Assembly: GCA_031283025.1 (NCBI GenBank)
Contig: JAITCP010000180.1
Span: forward strand, 1 to 42,081
DNA from: Spirochaetaceae bacterium
GTDB taxonomy: Bacteria > Spirochaetota > Spirochaetia > Treponematales > Breznakiellaceae
DNA length: 42,081 bases
Reading direction: 5' to 3'
In this document: positions 34,037-42,081 of the stretch, piece by piece
Numbering within the stretch: the stretch's first letter is position 1
Layout of the letters: the number at the start of each line of letters is the position of its first letter
Translations under genes and position numbers: made by a program
Notes under the pieces: model-generated
What the model was told of the DNA's origin: nothing
The model's input: only the letters and a program-made list of their open reading frames with translations
The model's database searches: none

Positions 34037-35105
34037 AATTCCCCGCGCTCTGCGGCTTTTTTTCAGCCTTATAAGTTTTTTTATCGGCCTTGTACTCCTC
34101 CTTGCCGGGGGCCTTGCCGGAACGGCGCTGTACTATAACGCCCCTCCGCAGGAAGCCCCGCTGTCCGGCGGTGATTTTGCCGGGGCAAAACGTGAAGACG
34201 GGGGAACGGTTCTTTTTGAAGTGCGTGAGGGGGAAAGCGCCTACGGAGTAGGGCAGCGGCTGGAACAGGCGGGGCTTATAAAAAACCGGTATTTCTGGAA
34301 TATTCTTTGCCGCATAAAAAAGGATTTTCTTAAAACGGGAACCTACCGCCTGACTTTTCCCGCTTCCCAAACGGAAATACGCTCCGTTTTGGTGGAAGGA
34401 AAGCAGCTCCTTTTGCGGGTAACCATTCCGGAAGGGGTAACCCTTAAAAAAGCGGCGGCGGTCATTGGGCAAAGCGGCATCTGTACGGCGGAAGATTTTC
34501 TTGCCGCCGCGGCGGATAAAGCAATCATCTCCGCCTACCGTATCCCCGGCCAAACTATGGAAGGCTACCTGTACCCGGAAACGTACTTTTTCCCCGGCTC
34601 CTTTCCCGCCGAACGGGTTGTAAAAACCATGGCGGATACGTTCTTTGAAAAACTCCGGGAACTTGCCCCGGAATCGGCAGGCTTTACCCCCCGTGAATTG
34701 AACGATATTGTTATCCTTGCTTCCATTGTGGAACGTGAATACCGCGTTGAAGATGAAGCCCCCCTCATGGCGGGGGTGTTCCGTAACCGTATGAAGATCA
34801 ACATGGCCATGGAATCCTGCGCTACGGTGGAATATATCATCACTGAAATTCAGGGAAAGCCCCATCCCCATGTTCTGTACTTTGAGGACATAGCGATTCA
34901 GCATCCCTACAATACTTACGTGAACCCCGGCCTGCCGCCGGGCCCCATCTCCTTTCCCGGCAGAACCGCCCTTGACGCGGCCCTGCATCCGGCGCAAACG
35001 GATTACCTCTTTTTCCGCCTTGTGGACGAATCCGCCGGGCGGCATTATTTTTCCAAAACCCTGGACGCCCACATCCGGGCCGGCGCTCTTTTTGTAAAGG
35101 GCTGA
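34023..35105 (+). CDS. mltG: endolytic murein transglycosylase MltG (YceG-like)
   Basis: A 360-aa inner-membrane enzyme that cuts nascent glycan strands. One membrane helix (about 12-35, FFSLISFFIGLVLLLAGGLA) precedes a LysM-like part (VREGESAYGVGQRLEQAGLI) and the catalytic domain (EGYLYPETYFF, then ASIVEREY with the catalytic Glu at ~235-237, and NTYVNPGLPPGPISFPG). All core motifs are intact and the length is normal. TTG 34023 has AGGGG five bases upstream; ATG 34029 is two codons later, and either may be used. It lies one base before dnaG, so wall synthesis and replication genes share a transcript. Confidence 0.93.
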   Translation: MDMGKIPRALRLFFSLISFFIGLVLLLAGGLAGTALYYNAPPQEAPLSGGDFAGAKREDGGTVLFEVREGESAYGVGQRLEQAGLIKNRYFWNILCRIKKDFLKTGTYRLTFPASQTEIRSVLVEGKQLLLRVTIPEGVTLKKAAAVIGQSGICTAEDFLAAAADKAIISAYRIPGQTMEGYLYPETYFFPGSFPAERVVKTMADTFFEKLRELAPESAGFTPRELNDIVILASIVEREYRVEDEAPLMAGVFRNRMKINMAMESCATVEYIITEIQGKPHPHVLYFEDIAIQHPYNTYVNPGLPPGPISFPGRTALDAALHPAQTDYLFFRLVDESAGRHYFSKTLDAHIRAGALFVKG

Positions 35106-35106
35106 T

Positions 35107-36984
35107 ATGGCCCGCTTTACAGAGGCTTCCAAACAGGCGGTTCTTGACAGCATAGACGCTGCGGCGGTTGTTGGGGATTACCTCAGACTGGAAAAAAAGG
35201 GCGGGCGTTACTGGGGGCTGTGCCCTTTTCACCATGAAAAAACACCTTCCTTTACTGTAGACGCGGATCGTAAATACTATTATTGCTTTGGCTGTCATAA
35301 GGGCGGCTCCATCGTTGATTTCATCATGGAGATGGACAAACAGAGTTTTCCTGAAGCAATAGAAACTCTGGCAAAGCGTTTTGGGGTATCTCTCAGCTAT
35401 GAAAAGGGAAGCAGTCCGGGGGAAGACAAAAGCGGTTACATCGAAGCCCTGGCGGATTTGTACAGCCGGGTGGCGGCAAGTTTTCATTACATATTGCTGA
35501 ATAAGGGGGAAGGGGAGAAGGCAAAACAGTATATTATAGACAGGGGTATCGCCATGAATACGATTGAACAGTTCCGTCTTGGGTTTTCTCCCGCAGACAG
35601 ATCATGGCTGTACCGTTTCCTGAGCGGGAAGGGCGGATTTTCCAAAGACTTTCTTGCCGCCACGGGCCTATTTTCCCCAAAGTATCCTTCCGCGTCTTTT
35701 TTTTCCAACCGGCTCATGTTCCCCATTGGAGATAAATCCGGCAGGACTATCGCTTTTGGAGGCAGGCTCCTGGAAGGGGAGGGGCCCAAGTACATAAACT
35801 CCCCGGATTCCGAATTGTTCAAGAAGGGCCGCACCCTCTTTGCCGTGGATTTAGCCCTGCCGGAAATTCGGCGGACAAAAGAAGCGTACCTGGCGGAAGG
35901 CTACATGGACGTGATCTCCCTCCATCAGGGAGGGGTAACCAACGCGGTGGCCCCCCTGGGAACCGCCTTTACCGACGATCAGGCAAAATTCCTTCACCGC
36001 TGGGCGGACAAGGTTTACCTTATGCTGGATAACGATGAAGCTGGGCAAAATGCCGCCTATAAGGCCGTTTTATGCTGCCGCAGGAACGGTTTGGAATGTG
36101 CCGTGGTAGATACCGCCCGGTTTTTTAACGGAAAAGGCGAAACTCCCAAAGATCCTGCAGAAATTTTGCAAAAATTTGGTTCCCAGGCATTGAAAAAAAG
36201 TGTAAAATGTGCTATACTTGACATTGATTTTGTGATTACCCGTAGCAAAACCTTTAAGGATACAGCCCAATCGGTGGCTTTTTTATTTCCCTATTTGGAT
36301 GCCCTTGATTCAGAGGTTGCCAGGGATGTAACTATAGGGGCCATTGCCCAGTCTTTTGGAGTGGAATATCGGGCAGTCCTGGATGATTATAACCGGGCAC
36401 GGCAGCCGGAAAGGCAGTTGACGGCGGAAAAGGGAGTTCCGTCCGGAATTTCGGCGGTAAAAAAAACATTTCGCGCCGGAGACGAACTATACCTCCTTGC
36501 GGCGGTATTTGTGAATCCCGGCCTGTTCAAAGTTCTGCGTTCCGCCCTTTCCCCGGAGGACTTGGAAGATAGCAACGCGCGGGAACTGTACATTGTCATG
36601 GAGGATTGGTTCCGGCTTAATTCGGATCTCTTATCCGGGGAAGAAAACATGACGGGCATTGAAACCGGTGTTCAATTTTGTAACCGGGTTCCTGCCCGCT
36701 CCGGTAATCTCCTTGATATGATTCCGGAAGGGGATTTACGGGATTTTATTTTACGGCAGGAAGCGTCGGGGGCCTTTACCAATCCGGAAAAAGTCCTCAG
36801 TGACGGAATAGCCAGGATGAGGAGCAAAATTCTGGAACGGCGGCGCAGGGAAATAACACGGGAGCTGCGGCACACCACGCATGAAGATGCAAAAGAGGCC
36901 GATTTGCTTGCGGAAAAAATGTATATTGACGCTGAACTAAAGGGCCGTCATCAGGTAAAACAAACTACAAGAGGAGCCGAATGA
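35107..36984 (+). CDS. dnaG: DNA primase
   Basis: A 625-aa primase that makes RNA primers at the replication fork. The N-terminal CHC2 zinc finger uses C39, H42, C60 and C63 ([10 protein letters not shown] and [10 protein letters not shown]). The RNA polymerase core contains [19 protein letters not shown] and [15 protein letters not shown]. The Toprim motif has its Glu in [12 protein letters not shown] (~263) and DNDEAG (~308). The C-terminal ~200 residues are the helicase-interaction region and are less conserved. It begins one base after mltG, and its last four bases (ATGA) overlap rpoD, the usual macromolecular-synthesis arrangement. Confidence 0.95.
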   Translation: MARFTEASKQAVLDSIDAAAVVGDYLRLEKKGGRYWGLCPFHHEKTPSFTVDADRKYYYCFGCHKGGSIVDFIMEMDKQSFPEAIETLAKRFGVSLSYEKGSSPGEDKSGYIEALADLYSRVAASFHYILLNKGEGEKAKQYIIDRGIAMNTIEQFRLGFSPADRSWLYRFLSGKGGFSKDFLAATGLFSPKYPSASFFSNRLMFPIGDKSGRTIAFGGRLLEGEGPKYINSPDSELFKKGRTLFAVDLALPEIRRTKEAYLAEGYMDVISLHQGGVTNAVAPLGTAFTDDQAKFLHRWADKVYLMLDNDEAGQNAAYKAVLCCRRNGLECAVVDTARFFNGKGETPKDPAEILQKFGSQALKKSVKCAILDIDFVITRSKTFKDTAQSVAFLFPYLDALDSEVARDVTIGAIAQSFGVEYRAVLDDYNRARQPERQLTAEKGVPSGISAVKKTFRAGDELYLLAAVFVNPGLFKVLRSALSPEDLEDSNARELYIVMEDWFRLNSDLLSGEENMTGIETGVQFCNRVPARSGNLLDMIPEGDLRDFILRQEASGAFTNPEKVLSDGIARMRSKILERRRREITRELRHTTHEDAKEADLLAEKMYIDAELKGRHQVKQTTRGAE

Positions 36985-38813
36985 GCGAAAAATCCGTATC
37001 CACTGCCGGTAAAACCAGAACCAGGACATTGAAACAAAAACGTTCCTCTACCGCATTAAAGGCCGGAGCGCAGGTTGTCCATGTTGACGTAGCCTCGGAC
37101 CCTGCAGTCCTTAAACTGCTGGAATACGCCCGGAATAAAAAGATTCTTTCCTATGACGAATTACAGGACTTTTTGCCCGAACACATAGCCGGTACAGACA
37201 GAATCGAACAGGTTCTTGCTTTACTGGAAACGAATGACGTACAGCTTCTTGAAGACGATTCCCTGGACGATGAAGAAGATACTGAAAGCCGGAAAAATGA
37301 AACTACTAAAAAACGGCTTGTCTATGCGGAAAAGGAATCTTCCGCGGACGATCCAATACGGCTTTATTTAAGGGAAATAGGCAAGGAAAACCTTCTTACC
37401 GCCGAACAGGAAGTGGAGCTTTCAAAGCTGATGGAGGAAGGGGAGAATATTATCAAAGGGGTGATCAAAAATTCCGGCATGATCATCCCGGAGTTCTACC
37501 ATATTGCCCAGCGTGTTTTTTCCAAAAAAGATCCAAAGGAACTGGCCCTTTCCAAAAAGGAAATTACTGAATTCATGACGGAGCGGCGGCGTTTAAACCA
37601 GTTTTACAAGGAAATCTTAAGGGTTGCCGGAACAGACTTGAAAAATTACATGGAAATGAAACGCCGCCTTCTTGCCAAAGGCGCGGATATTTATGAAGAC
37701 AAGGAACTGGCGGATTTACGGAAAAAACTTCTGGACATTGTTGTTCACAGTGAAATCCACCCGGAAGAAATTACCGGTTTTTCAGAAAAATTCGTTCAGG
37801 CTGCAAAAAAAATAAAACGGTATAAGAAAGAGCAGGAACGGATTGAAAAGCGCCTTAGGGTGGGTTCCCTTAAAGAACTGCGCGCGCTTGGGCGCGCTCT
37901 GACCATAAAAGAAGAACGTGAAGTCCTGGAGGAAGATCTGGGCCTTTCCTCTGATGACATCAAGGAACTGATCCGCCACATCCAGGTAACGGACAAAAAG
38001 CTCCGTCAAATGGAAACGGAATTTGAAGAGCCTATCGACAACATCAACCTTTTGGCCAAGGAAATCAACCGGGGCCGTGTCATGATGAAAAACGCCAAGG
38101 ACAGGCTTATCAAGGCAAATCTGCGCCTTGTGGTATCCATTGCCAAAAAGTATACCAACCGCGGGCTTCATTTCTTTGATCTGGTACAAGAGGGTAACAT
38201 AGGGCTCATCAAGGCGGTAGAGAAATTTGAATACCAGAAAGGCTTTAAATTTTCCACCTACGCCACCTGGTGGATACGGCAGGCGATAACACGTTCCATT
38301 TCCGATCAGGCCAGGACTATCCGGGTACCGGTGCACATGATCGAGCAGATCAACAAGGTGGTCCGGGAATCCCGCCAGCTCATGCAGGTATTGGGCAGGG
38401 AACCCACCGATGAAGAAATTGCCGGGCGGCTGGGCTGGACAGCCTTCCGGGTCAAGACCGTCAAAAACGTAGCCCGTGAACCTATCAGTCTGGAAACCCC
38501 CATCGGGGAAGAAGAAGATTCCCTTTTGGGGGATTTTATAGAGGACAAAGATGTGGAAAATCCTGCCAGCCAAACCGCCTTTACCCTGCTTCAGGAACAA
38601 CTTTCCGGCGTTCTTTCCACCCTTCCTGACCGGGAGCAGGAAGTGCTTAAAATGCGCTTTGGCCTGGATGACGGTTATTCCCTTACGCTGGAAGAAGTAG
38701 GGCTTTACTTTAACGTAACCAGAGAGCGTATCCGGCAGATAGAAGCTAAAGCCTTACGGCGGCTGCGGCATCCCCGGCGGAGCCGTAAACTTAAAGATTA
38801 TTTGGATCATTAA
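36981..38813 (+). CDS. rpoD: primary RNA polymerase sigma factor
   Basis: A 610-aa housekeeping sigma-70. Region 1.1-like sequence lies at about 25-110, region 1.2 at ~118-150 ([20 protein letters not shown]), and a non-conserved linker at ~150-365. Region 2 is at ~370-445 ([52 protein letters not shown]), region 3 at ~445-520, and region 4 at ~540-605 ([20 protein letters not shown]). Promoter-contact residues look standard, in line with the TTGACA/TATAAT-like promoters in this window. GAGGAG sits upstream inside dnaG. Confidence 0.97.
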   Translation: MSEKSVSTAGKTRTRTLKQKRSSTALKAGAQVVHVDVASDPAVLKLLEYARNKKILSYDELQDFLPEHIAGTDRIEQVLALLETNDVQLLEDDSLDDEEDTESRKNETTKKRLVYAEKESSADDPIRLYLREIGKENLLTAEQEVELSKLMEEGENIIKGVIKNSGMIIPEFYHIAQRVFSKKDPKELALSKKEITEFMTERRRLNQFYKEILRVAGTDLKNYMEMKRRLLAKGADIYEDKELADLRKKLLDIVVHSEIHPEEITGFSEKFVQAAKKIKRYKKEQERIEKRLRVGSLKELRALGRALTIKEEREVLEEDLGLSSDDIKELIRHIQVTDKKLRQMETEFEEPIDNINLLAKEINRGRVMMKNAKDRLIKANLRLVVSIAKKYTNRGLHFFDLVQEGNIGLIKAVEKFEYQKGFKFSTYATWWIRQAITRSISDQARTIRVPVHMIEQINKVVRESRQLMQVLGREPTDEEIAGRLGWTAFRVKTVKNVAREPISLETPIGEEEDSLLGDFIEDKDVENPASQTAFTLLQEQLSGVLSTLPDREQEVLKMRFGLDDGYSLTLEEVGLYFNVTRERIRQIEAKALRRLRHPRRSRKLKDYLDH

Positions 38814-38828
38814 AATACGAGGTGTAAC

Positions 38829-39671
38829 ATGGTAATGGAAGAGGTTTTTGTAAAACTTAGGACGCTTCAGGATATTCTTTCCGACAAGATAGAACTGGAA
38901 CATAAGGTAGAAGAAATTCCCAAAATTCTGGTTACGCAGGAAGAACTCCTTGCCCGTTTGAAACGATCGTTCATCGAAAAAAACCTGGAATATGAAAAAT
39001 GCCGGGCGGCGGAAAACGAATACCGCTCCTTGCTTTTTGAGGCGGAATCCAACCGGGAAAGGTCGGAAAAACACATGGATGCGGTAAGCACCCAACGGGA
39101 ATACGAGGCCCTGGACAAGGAAATTCGGGATGCGGCGGATAAAGAGCAGCAATACCGGAAGGAACTCCAACGTGAAGAACGTCTCCTTACCGAACTGGAT
39201 GAACAGATAAAGCAGGGCGCAGCCCTTATTGAACAGCAGGAAAAAGACCTGGATGAACGCCGCCGGGGCATAGAAGCGGAAGTTACGGAAAAGAAAGAGC
39301 GGATCCGCAGGCTGGAAGAAGAAGAACAAAACCTGATTCCCGGCCTTGATCCGGAGGTGCTCTTTAAGTTTGAACGGATTATCCGTAACAAGATGGGCCG
39401 GGGCATTGTAGCCATTAAGGGCGGGGTTTGTATGGGCTGCCACATGGTACTTCCCGTCCAGTTTGCCAATGTTGTCCACCAGGGGGAAGAAATTGTTTTC
39501 TGTCCCTACTGTTCCCGCATCCTTTTTTACGAGGAAAGCGGCCAGGACGGTGAAAACTACTTTGATATTGAAGATTCCGGAAGCCTTTCAGACCTTGATG
39601 ATATGGAAGAAGACGAATATGATGATGATGAGGAAGAAGAAGAAAGCGCCGATATTGAATATGAAGAATAA
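38829..39671 (+). CDS. coiled-coil protein with C4 zinc ribbon (COG1579/DUF164)
   Basis: A 280-aa cytoplasmic protein. Residues ~5-180 are a long antiparallel coiled coil rich in Glu, Lys and Arg. A zinc ribbon follows, with CMGC at 201-204 and CPYC at 225-228. The final ~45 residues are extremely acidic (DDMEEDEYDDDEEEEE). The family occurs across bacteria and is sometimes annotated as nucleic-acid binding; its role is unsettled. GAGG about six bases before ATG 38829 favours it over the ATG at 38835. The RNase P RNA begins at its stop codon, so the two are likely co-transcribed and separated by processing. Confidence 0.88.
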   Translation: MVMEEVFVKLRTLQDILSDKIELEHKVEEIPKILVTQEELLARLKRSFIEKNLEYEKCRAAENEYRSLLFEAESNRERSEKHMDAVSTQREYEALDKEIRDAADKEQQYRKELQREERLLTELDEQIKQGAALIEQQEKDLDERRRGIEAEVTEKKERIRRLEEEEQNLIPGLDPEVLFKFERIIRNKMGRGIVAIKGGVCMGCHMVLPVQFANVVHQGEEIVFCPYCSRILFYEESGQDGENYFDIEDSGSLSDLDDMEEDEYDDDEEEEESADIEYEE

Positions 39672-40220
39672 GCGATGAACCAGGCAGCCGCCTGACCGTC
39701 AGGTGTTTTACCGGATATGCTTTGCATAACGGCAGCATGGCGGTCAAGAGGAAAGTCCGGACTCCGCAGGACACGATGCCGGGTAACGCCCGGGACTTGG
39801 CGCTTAATTCCCATAGCCGGAGGGTTTTACCCGCGGTTAAAAGGAATCACGCGCCGGGGACAGACAGTGCAACAGAAAGCAAACCTCCTTTTATCCCATT
39901 ACGGAATAGAGGGAAAGGGTGAAAGGGCGGGGTAAGAGCCCACCTCGGCGGCGGCAACGCCGCCGGTAAGATCGGCTGCACCGAATAGGCAGGGAGTTTT
40001 GGAACGAAACTCCCAAGCCATTTCGGCAAAGCCGAAATGGCCAACCTCATCGGGAGCAAAGTCAAGCAGCGTTTAGGTGAATGGCACAGCCGTTCACGCC
40101 GGTTGTCCGCCGGATAAAACGCGGGTAGACTGCATGGAGATGGCCGGTAACGGCCTTCCCAGACAGATGGTTGCTCTGGCAGTTTTTGCCATGACAGAAT
40201 CCGGCTTATGGTTCATCGCT
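39671..40220 (+). ncRNA. rnpB: RNase P RNA (bacterial class A), unusually long
   Basis: The ribozyme part of RNase P, which trims tRNA 5' ends. Conserved blocks are GAGGAAAGTCCGG (39748-39760), the GGGTAACGCCCGG loop (39780-39792), AAAGGGTGAAAGGG and GGTAAGAGCCCACC (39914-39944), GGAGCAAAG (40053-40061) and ACAGAATCCGGCTTA (40194-40208). The ends are set by a perfect 10-bp P1 pairing, AGCGATGAAC (39671-39680) with GTTCATCGCT (40211-40220). About 550 nt exceeds the usual 350-400. Part of the excess is two hairpins at 39992-40041 and an enlarged region near 39793-39850. The first base overlaps the stop of the preceding CDS. Confidence 0.95.
39992..40041. repeat. two perfect hairpins inserted in RNase P RNA
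   Basis: Hairpin 1: GGGAGTTTTG/CGAAACTCCC arms with a GAA loop (39992-40014, with one wobble pair). Hairpin 2: GCCATTTCGGC (40017-40027) and GCCGAAATGGC (40031-40041) with an AAA loop. They lie between the conserved GTAAGAGCCCACC and GGAGCAAAG blocks, in a peripheral part of the specificity domain. The near-perfect, back-to-back form resembles the hairpin pair at 15119-15181. Confidence 0.7.
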
Positions 40221-40227
40221 TTTTTTA
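40211..40227 (+). terminator. RNase P RNA terminator
   Basis: The 3' strand of the P1 helix (GTTCATCGCT) runs straight into a run of seven Ts (40220-40226), so the P1-side structure plus the T-run gives an intrinsic-type stop. Confidence 0.55.
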
Positions 40228-40231
40228 ATTT

Positions 40232-40350
40232 GGGGAACCTCTGAAACCGGTTGTTTTTAGAGGTTCCTTTGCAGTTTCTCTCCCTTTGGGCTGCGAAACG
40301 TGCGTTTTTCAGCGGTAAATCTCTAAAAACTGAAGTTTTTAGAGATTCCC
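40232..40350. repeat. multi-hairpin dispersed repeat, copy B
   Basis: A ~119-bp element whose reverse complement matches copy A at 32246-32366 nearly throughout. It ends in a perfect hairpin CTCTAAAAACTG..GTTTTTAGAG (40321-40344). It lies directly after the RNase P terminator and before the promoter of the TPR gene, and fills most of the 200-bp gap between them. Confidence 0.85.
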
Positions 40351-40380
40351 TTTGGTCATTTTTGGGACAGACTCGCTTAA

Positions 40381-40409
40381 TTGACTTTTTATTTCAAACG
40401 GTATTTAAT
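40381..40409 (+). promoter_or_regulatory. sigma-70-type promoter of the TPR-mreB unit
   Basis: TTGACT (40381-40386), a 17-bp spacer, then TTTAAT (40404-40409). The likely start point, near 40416, lies only about five bases before ATG 40421, so the message would be nearly leaderless or translation would begin at the ATG at 40439. Confidence 0.6.
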
Positions 40410-40420
40410 CAAAGGTTAGT

Positions 40421-41365
40421 ATGGCTAATATCGGGGAAATGTCCTCTGTAAATAATAAAACGCTCAAAAAGCAGGTAATTCAGGGAACTGTGTTCCTTTT
40501 GGCGCTGGGGGCGGCGCTGGTTCTTTTTATCATTTTCTTTGGGGTAAAGTTTCGTGAAGCGGGGAATAAAAAGAACCTCCTGGTACACTGGGAACAAGGG
40601 GCGTGGATGGAAGTTTATGAAACAAGCAAAGACGCCCTTGCCTCAAAGCCCATGGACGCATTTTATTTAACCATCAATGGTTTTGCCGCGTATCAGGCTG
40701 CCATGGCGCAGATTAACAATTCGGAAGCGCTTGAATATATAGATCAGTGTATCTGGACGCTCCGTAAGGCTTTATTGGGCAAAAATACCGATAAAGACGG
40801 CAGGATACGCTATGTCTTGGGTAAAGCCTATTATGCCAAAGGGCCGGATTATGCTGATCTTTCAGTACGGTATCTGGAAGAGGCAAAATCGGCCGTTTTT
40901 TCCGCCGGGGACTTAAACGAGTATCTGGGTTTGGCCTATGCGGCAATCAAGGATTACCGGAAAAGCATAGAAGCCCTTACCGCGTCTTTGGCTTCCGCCG
41001 GTAAAGATGCGGACTCTGATATGCTTCTTATGCGCATAGCCCAATCATATATGGGGCTGGAAGACTGGGAAATGGCAAAAACGTACCTTATCCGTTGCAT
41101 CGACGCTTCACGTGATACCGGTTTAGCGCTTAAATCCCGCCTTTTTTTGGGAAAGGTACTGCGTAATTCCGGGGATTTGGACGGGGCTATTGCCGCTTTT
41201 GATTTGGTACTGGAAGAAAGCGGGGAGAATGCGGAAGCGGCCTTTGAAATAGGTGAAATTTATGCTTCCCGCGGGGACACGATCCGCGCCAGGGCTGCTT
41301 GGCGCAGGGCCCACCGTTCCGATCCAAATTTTGCGCCGGTGATGGCCCGGCTTAATACATTGTAA
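40421..41365 (+). CDS. membrane-anchored TPR protein
   Basis: A 314-aa protein with one membrane helix (about 22-45, VIQGTVFLLALGAALVLFII) and a large soluble part built of tetratricopeptide repeats: LVHWEQGAWMEVYETSKDAL, YLGLAYAAIKDYRKSIEALT, IAQSYMGLEDWEMAKTYLI, LGKVLRNSGDLDGAIAAFDL and IGEIYASRGDTIRARAAWRR. It probably scaffolds protein contacts. It directly precedes mreB, so a cell-shape or envelope role is plausible. A weak AAAGG precedes ATG 40421. An in-frame ATG at 40439 with GGGG just upstream is a possible start, given where the promoter lies. Confidence 0.82.
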   Translation: MANIGEMSSVNNKTLKKQVIQGTVFLLALGAALVLFIIFFGVKFREAGNKKNLLVHWEQGAWMEVYETSKDALASKPMDAFYLTINGFAAYQAAMAQINNSEALEYIDQCIWTLRKALLGKNTDKDGRIRYVLGKAYYAKGPDYADLSVRYLEEAKSAVFSAGDLNEYLGLAYAAIKDYRKSIEALTASLASAGKDADSDMLLMRIAQSYMGLEDWEMAKTYLIRCIDASRDTGLALKSRLFLGKVLRNSGDLDGAIAAFDLVLEESGENAEAAFEIGEIYASRGDTIRARAAWRRAHRSDPNFAPVMARLNTL

Positions 41366-41368
41366 ACA

Positions 41369-41389
41369 TTTCCCCGTTCTGCGGGGAAA
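41369..41389 (+). promoter_or_regulatory. hairpin in the TPR-mreB gap
   Basis: Perfect 8-bp arms TTTCCCCG and CGGGGAAA with a 5-nt loop, without a T-run. It ends three bases before the GGAGG of mreB, so it could tune mreB expression or mRNA ends. Confidence 0.45.
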
Positions 41390-41401
41390 CGTGGAGGATC
41401 T

Positions 41402-42081
41402 ATGTTTGGAATTCAGTCTTCAGATATTGGGATTGATTTGGGAACCTGTAATACCCTTATCTATATCCGAGGTAAAGGCATTGTGATCAACGAACCTTCA
41501 GTGGTTGCCGTTGAACGGGGTACAAAAAAGGTTATGGCGGTGGGAGAGGACGCCAAACGGATGCTTTACAAAACTCCGGGTAATATTATCGCCATCCGGC
41601 CCATGCGGGACGGCGTAATTGCGGACCTGGAATCCACAGAGAAGATGATCCGTTACTTTATTACCAAAATACTCCCCCGATACCGGTTTATCAAACCCCG
41701 GATGGTTATAGGAATTCCTTCATGTATCACGGAAGTTGAAAAACGGGCCGTGGAAGAAAGCGCCTTTAAGGCGGGAGCGCGGGATGTAACCGTTATAGAG
41801 GAAAGCCTTGCCGCCGCTATCGGGGCGGATATACCTATCTTTGAACCCGCAGGCCACATGATCTGCGATATAGGCGGGGGAACCACGGAAATTTCCGTTA
41901 TTTCTCTGGGAGGTATGGTGGTTACCAATGCCATACGCCTTGGCGGGGATGAATTTGACGAAGCGATAATCAAGCACGTGCGCAGCGTTCACAACCTTAT
42001 CATCGGGGAGCAAACGGCGGAACGGCTTAAAATTGAAATAGGAAACGCATCTCCGGATAAAACCATAGAAAAGGTGGAAAT
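41402..42081 (+). CDS. mreB: rod-shape protein MreB, 5' part
   Basis: The first 226 codons of an actin-like filament protein that guides cell-wall growth; the window end cuts it. Motifs: the phosphate-1 loop [15 protein letters not shown] (8-22), the [13 protein letters not shown] segment, phosphate-2 [16 protein letters not shown] (residues ~158-173) and a GGDEFDEAI region. The first ~330 nt read normally and the N-terminus has no signal. GGAGG four bases before the ATG sets the start. It follows the TPR gene by 36 bp and is probably on the same transcript. Confidence 0.96.
   Translation, partial: MFGIQSSDIGIDLGTCNTLIYIRGKGIVINEPSVVAVERGTKKVMAVGEDAKRMLYKTPGNIIAIRPMRDGVIADLESTEKMIRYFITKILPRYRFIKPRMVIGIPSCITEVEKRAVEESAFKAGARDVTVIEESLAAAIGADIPIFEPAGHMICDIGGGTTEISVISLGGMVVTNAIRLGGDEFDEAIIKHVRSVHNLIIGEQTAERLKIEIGNASPDKTIEKVE

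Noticed and set aside
33951-35153. A 400-codon minus-strand frame across mltG
   Set aside because: It is antisense to mltG, whose motifs are complete, and its composition is that of a shadow frame.

Overview
The window looks like chromosomal DNA of a spirochaete close to Treponema, most like the termite-gut treponemes. The evidence is a long-form PPi-dependent phosphofructokinase, many lipoprotein signal peptides, frequent TTG/GTG starts, and two blocks whose gene order I recall from T. pallidum: cNMP-regulator/murB/cysS/ECF sigma, and dnaG/rpoD. The genus is inferred from gene content only. No rRNA, tRNA, CRISPR array or complete insertion sequence was seen.

Layout. 1-1243: a beta-helix lipoprotein. 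1247-5403 (minus): a DUF192 lipoprotein, a small exported protein, a regulator with two cNMP domains, a HATPase-like protein and murB. 5418-9303 (plus): cysS, then an apparent operon of ECF sigma factor, zinc-finger anti-sigma factor, an exported protein and a UMP kinase. 9479-13303: PPi-PFK and a DUF4139 exported protein. 13333-15182: a small AT-rich accessory island with a DUF3990/DUF3791 toxin-antitoxin-like cassette, broken pieces of a nuclease-like gene facing opposite ways, an unlisted 52-codon gene and several perfect hairpins.

15183-32105 (minus) is the most striking part: three giant exported proteins (1632, 2041 and 1938 aa) encoded head to tail over about 17 kb. The first combines an array of Ig-like modules with a C-terminal segment that looks like an outer-membrane beta-barrel. 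The next two are Ig-like lipoproteins that share N-terminal, internal and C-terminal modules and are probably paralogues. Together they may form a cell-surface system, but no function can be assigned from sequence.

32428-42081 (plus) is a housekeeping block: a Cys-cluster protein, an MBL-fold hydrolase, a small unknown protein, mltG, dnaG, rpoD, a C4 zinc-ribbon coiled-coil protein, the RNase P RNA gene, a membrane TPR protein and the start of mreB (cut by the window end). It joins cell-wall synthesis, replication priming and transcription initiation.

Palindromic repeats run through the window. A ~120-bp multi-hairpin element occurs in inverted orientation at 32246-32366 and 40232-40350. A diverged relative at 27067-27205 reaches into the signal-peptide codons of a giant lipoprotein. 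A different G-rich inverted repeat is inserted in frame in murB, and two perfect hairpins sit inside the RNase P RNA gene.
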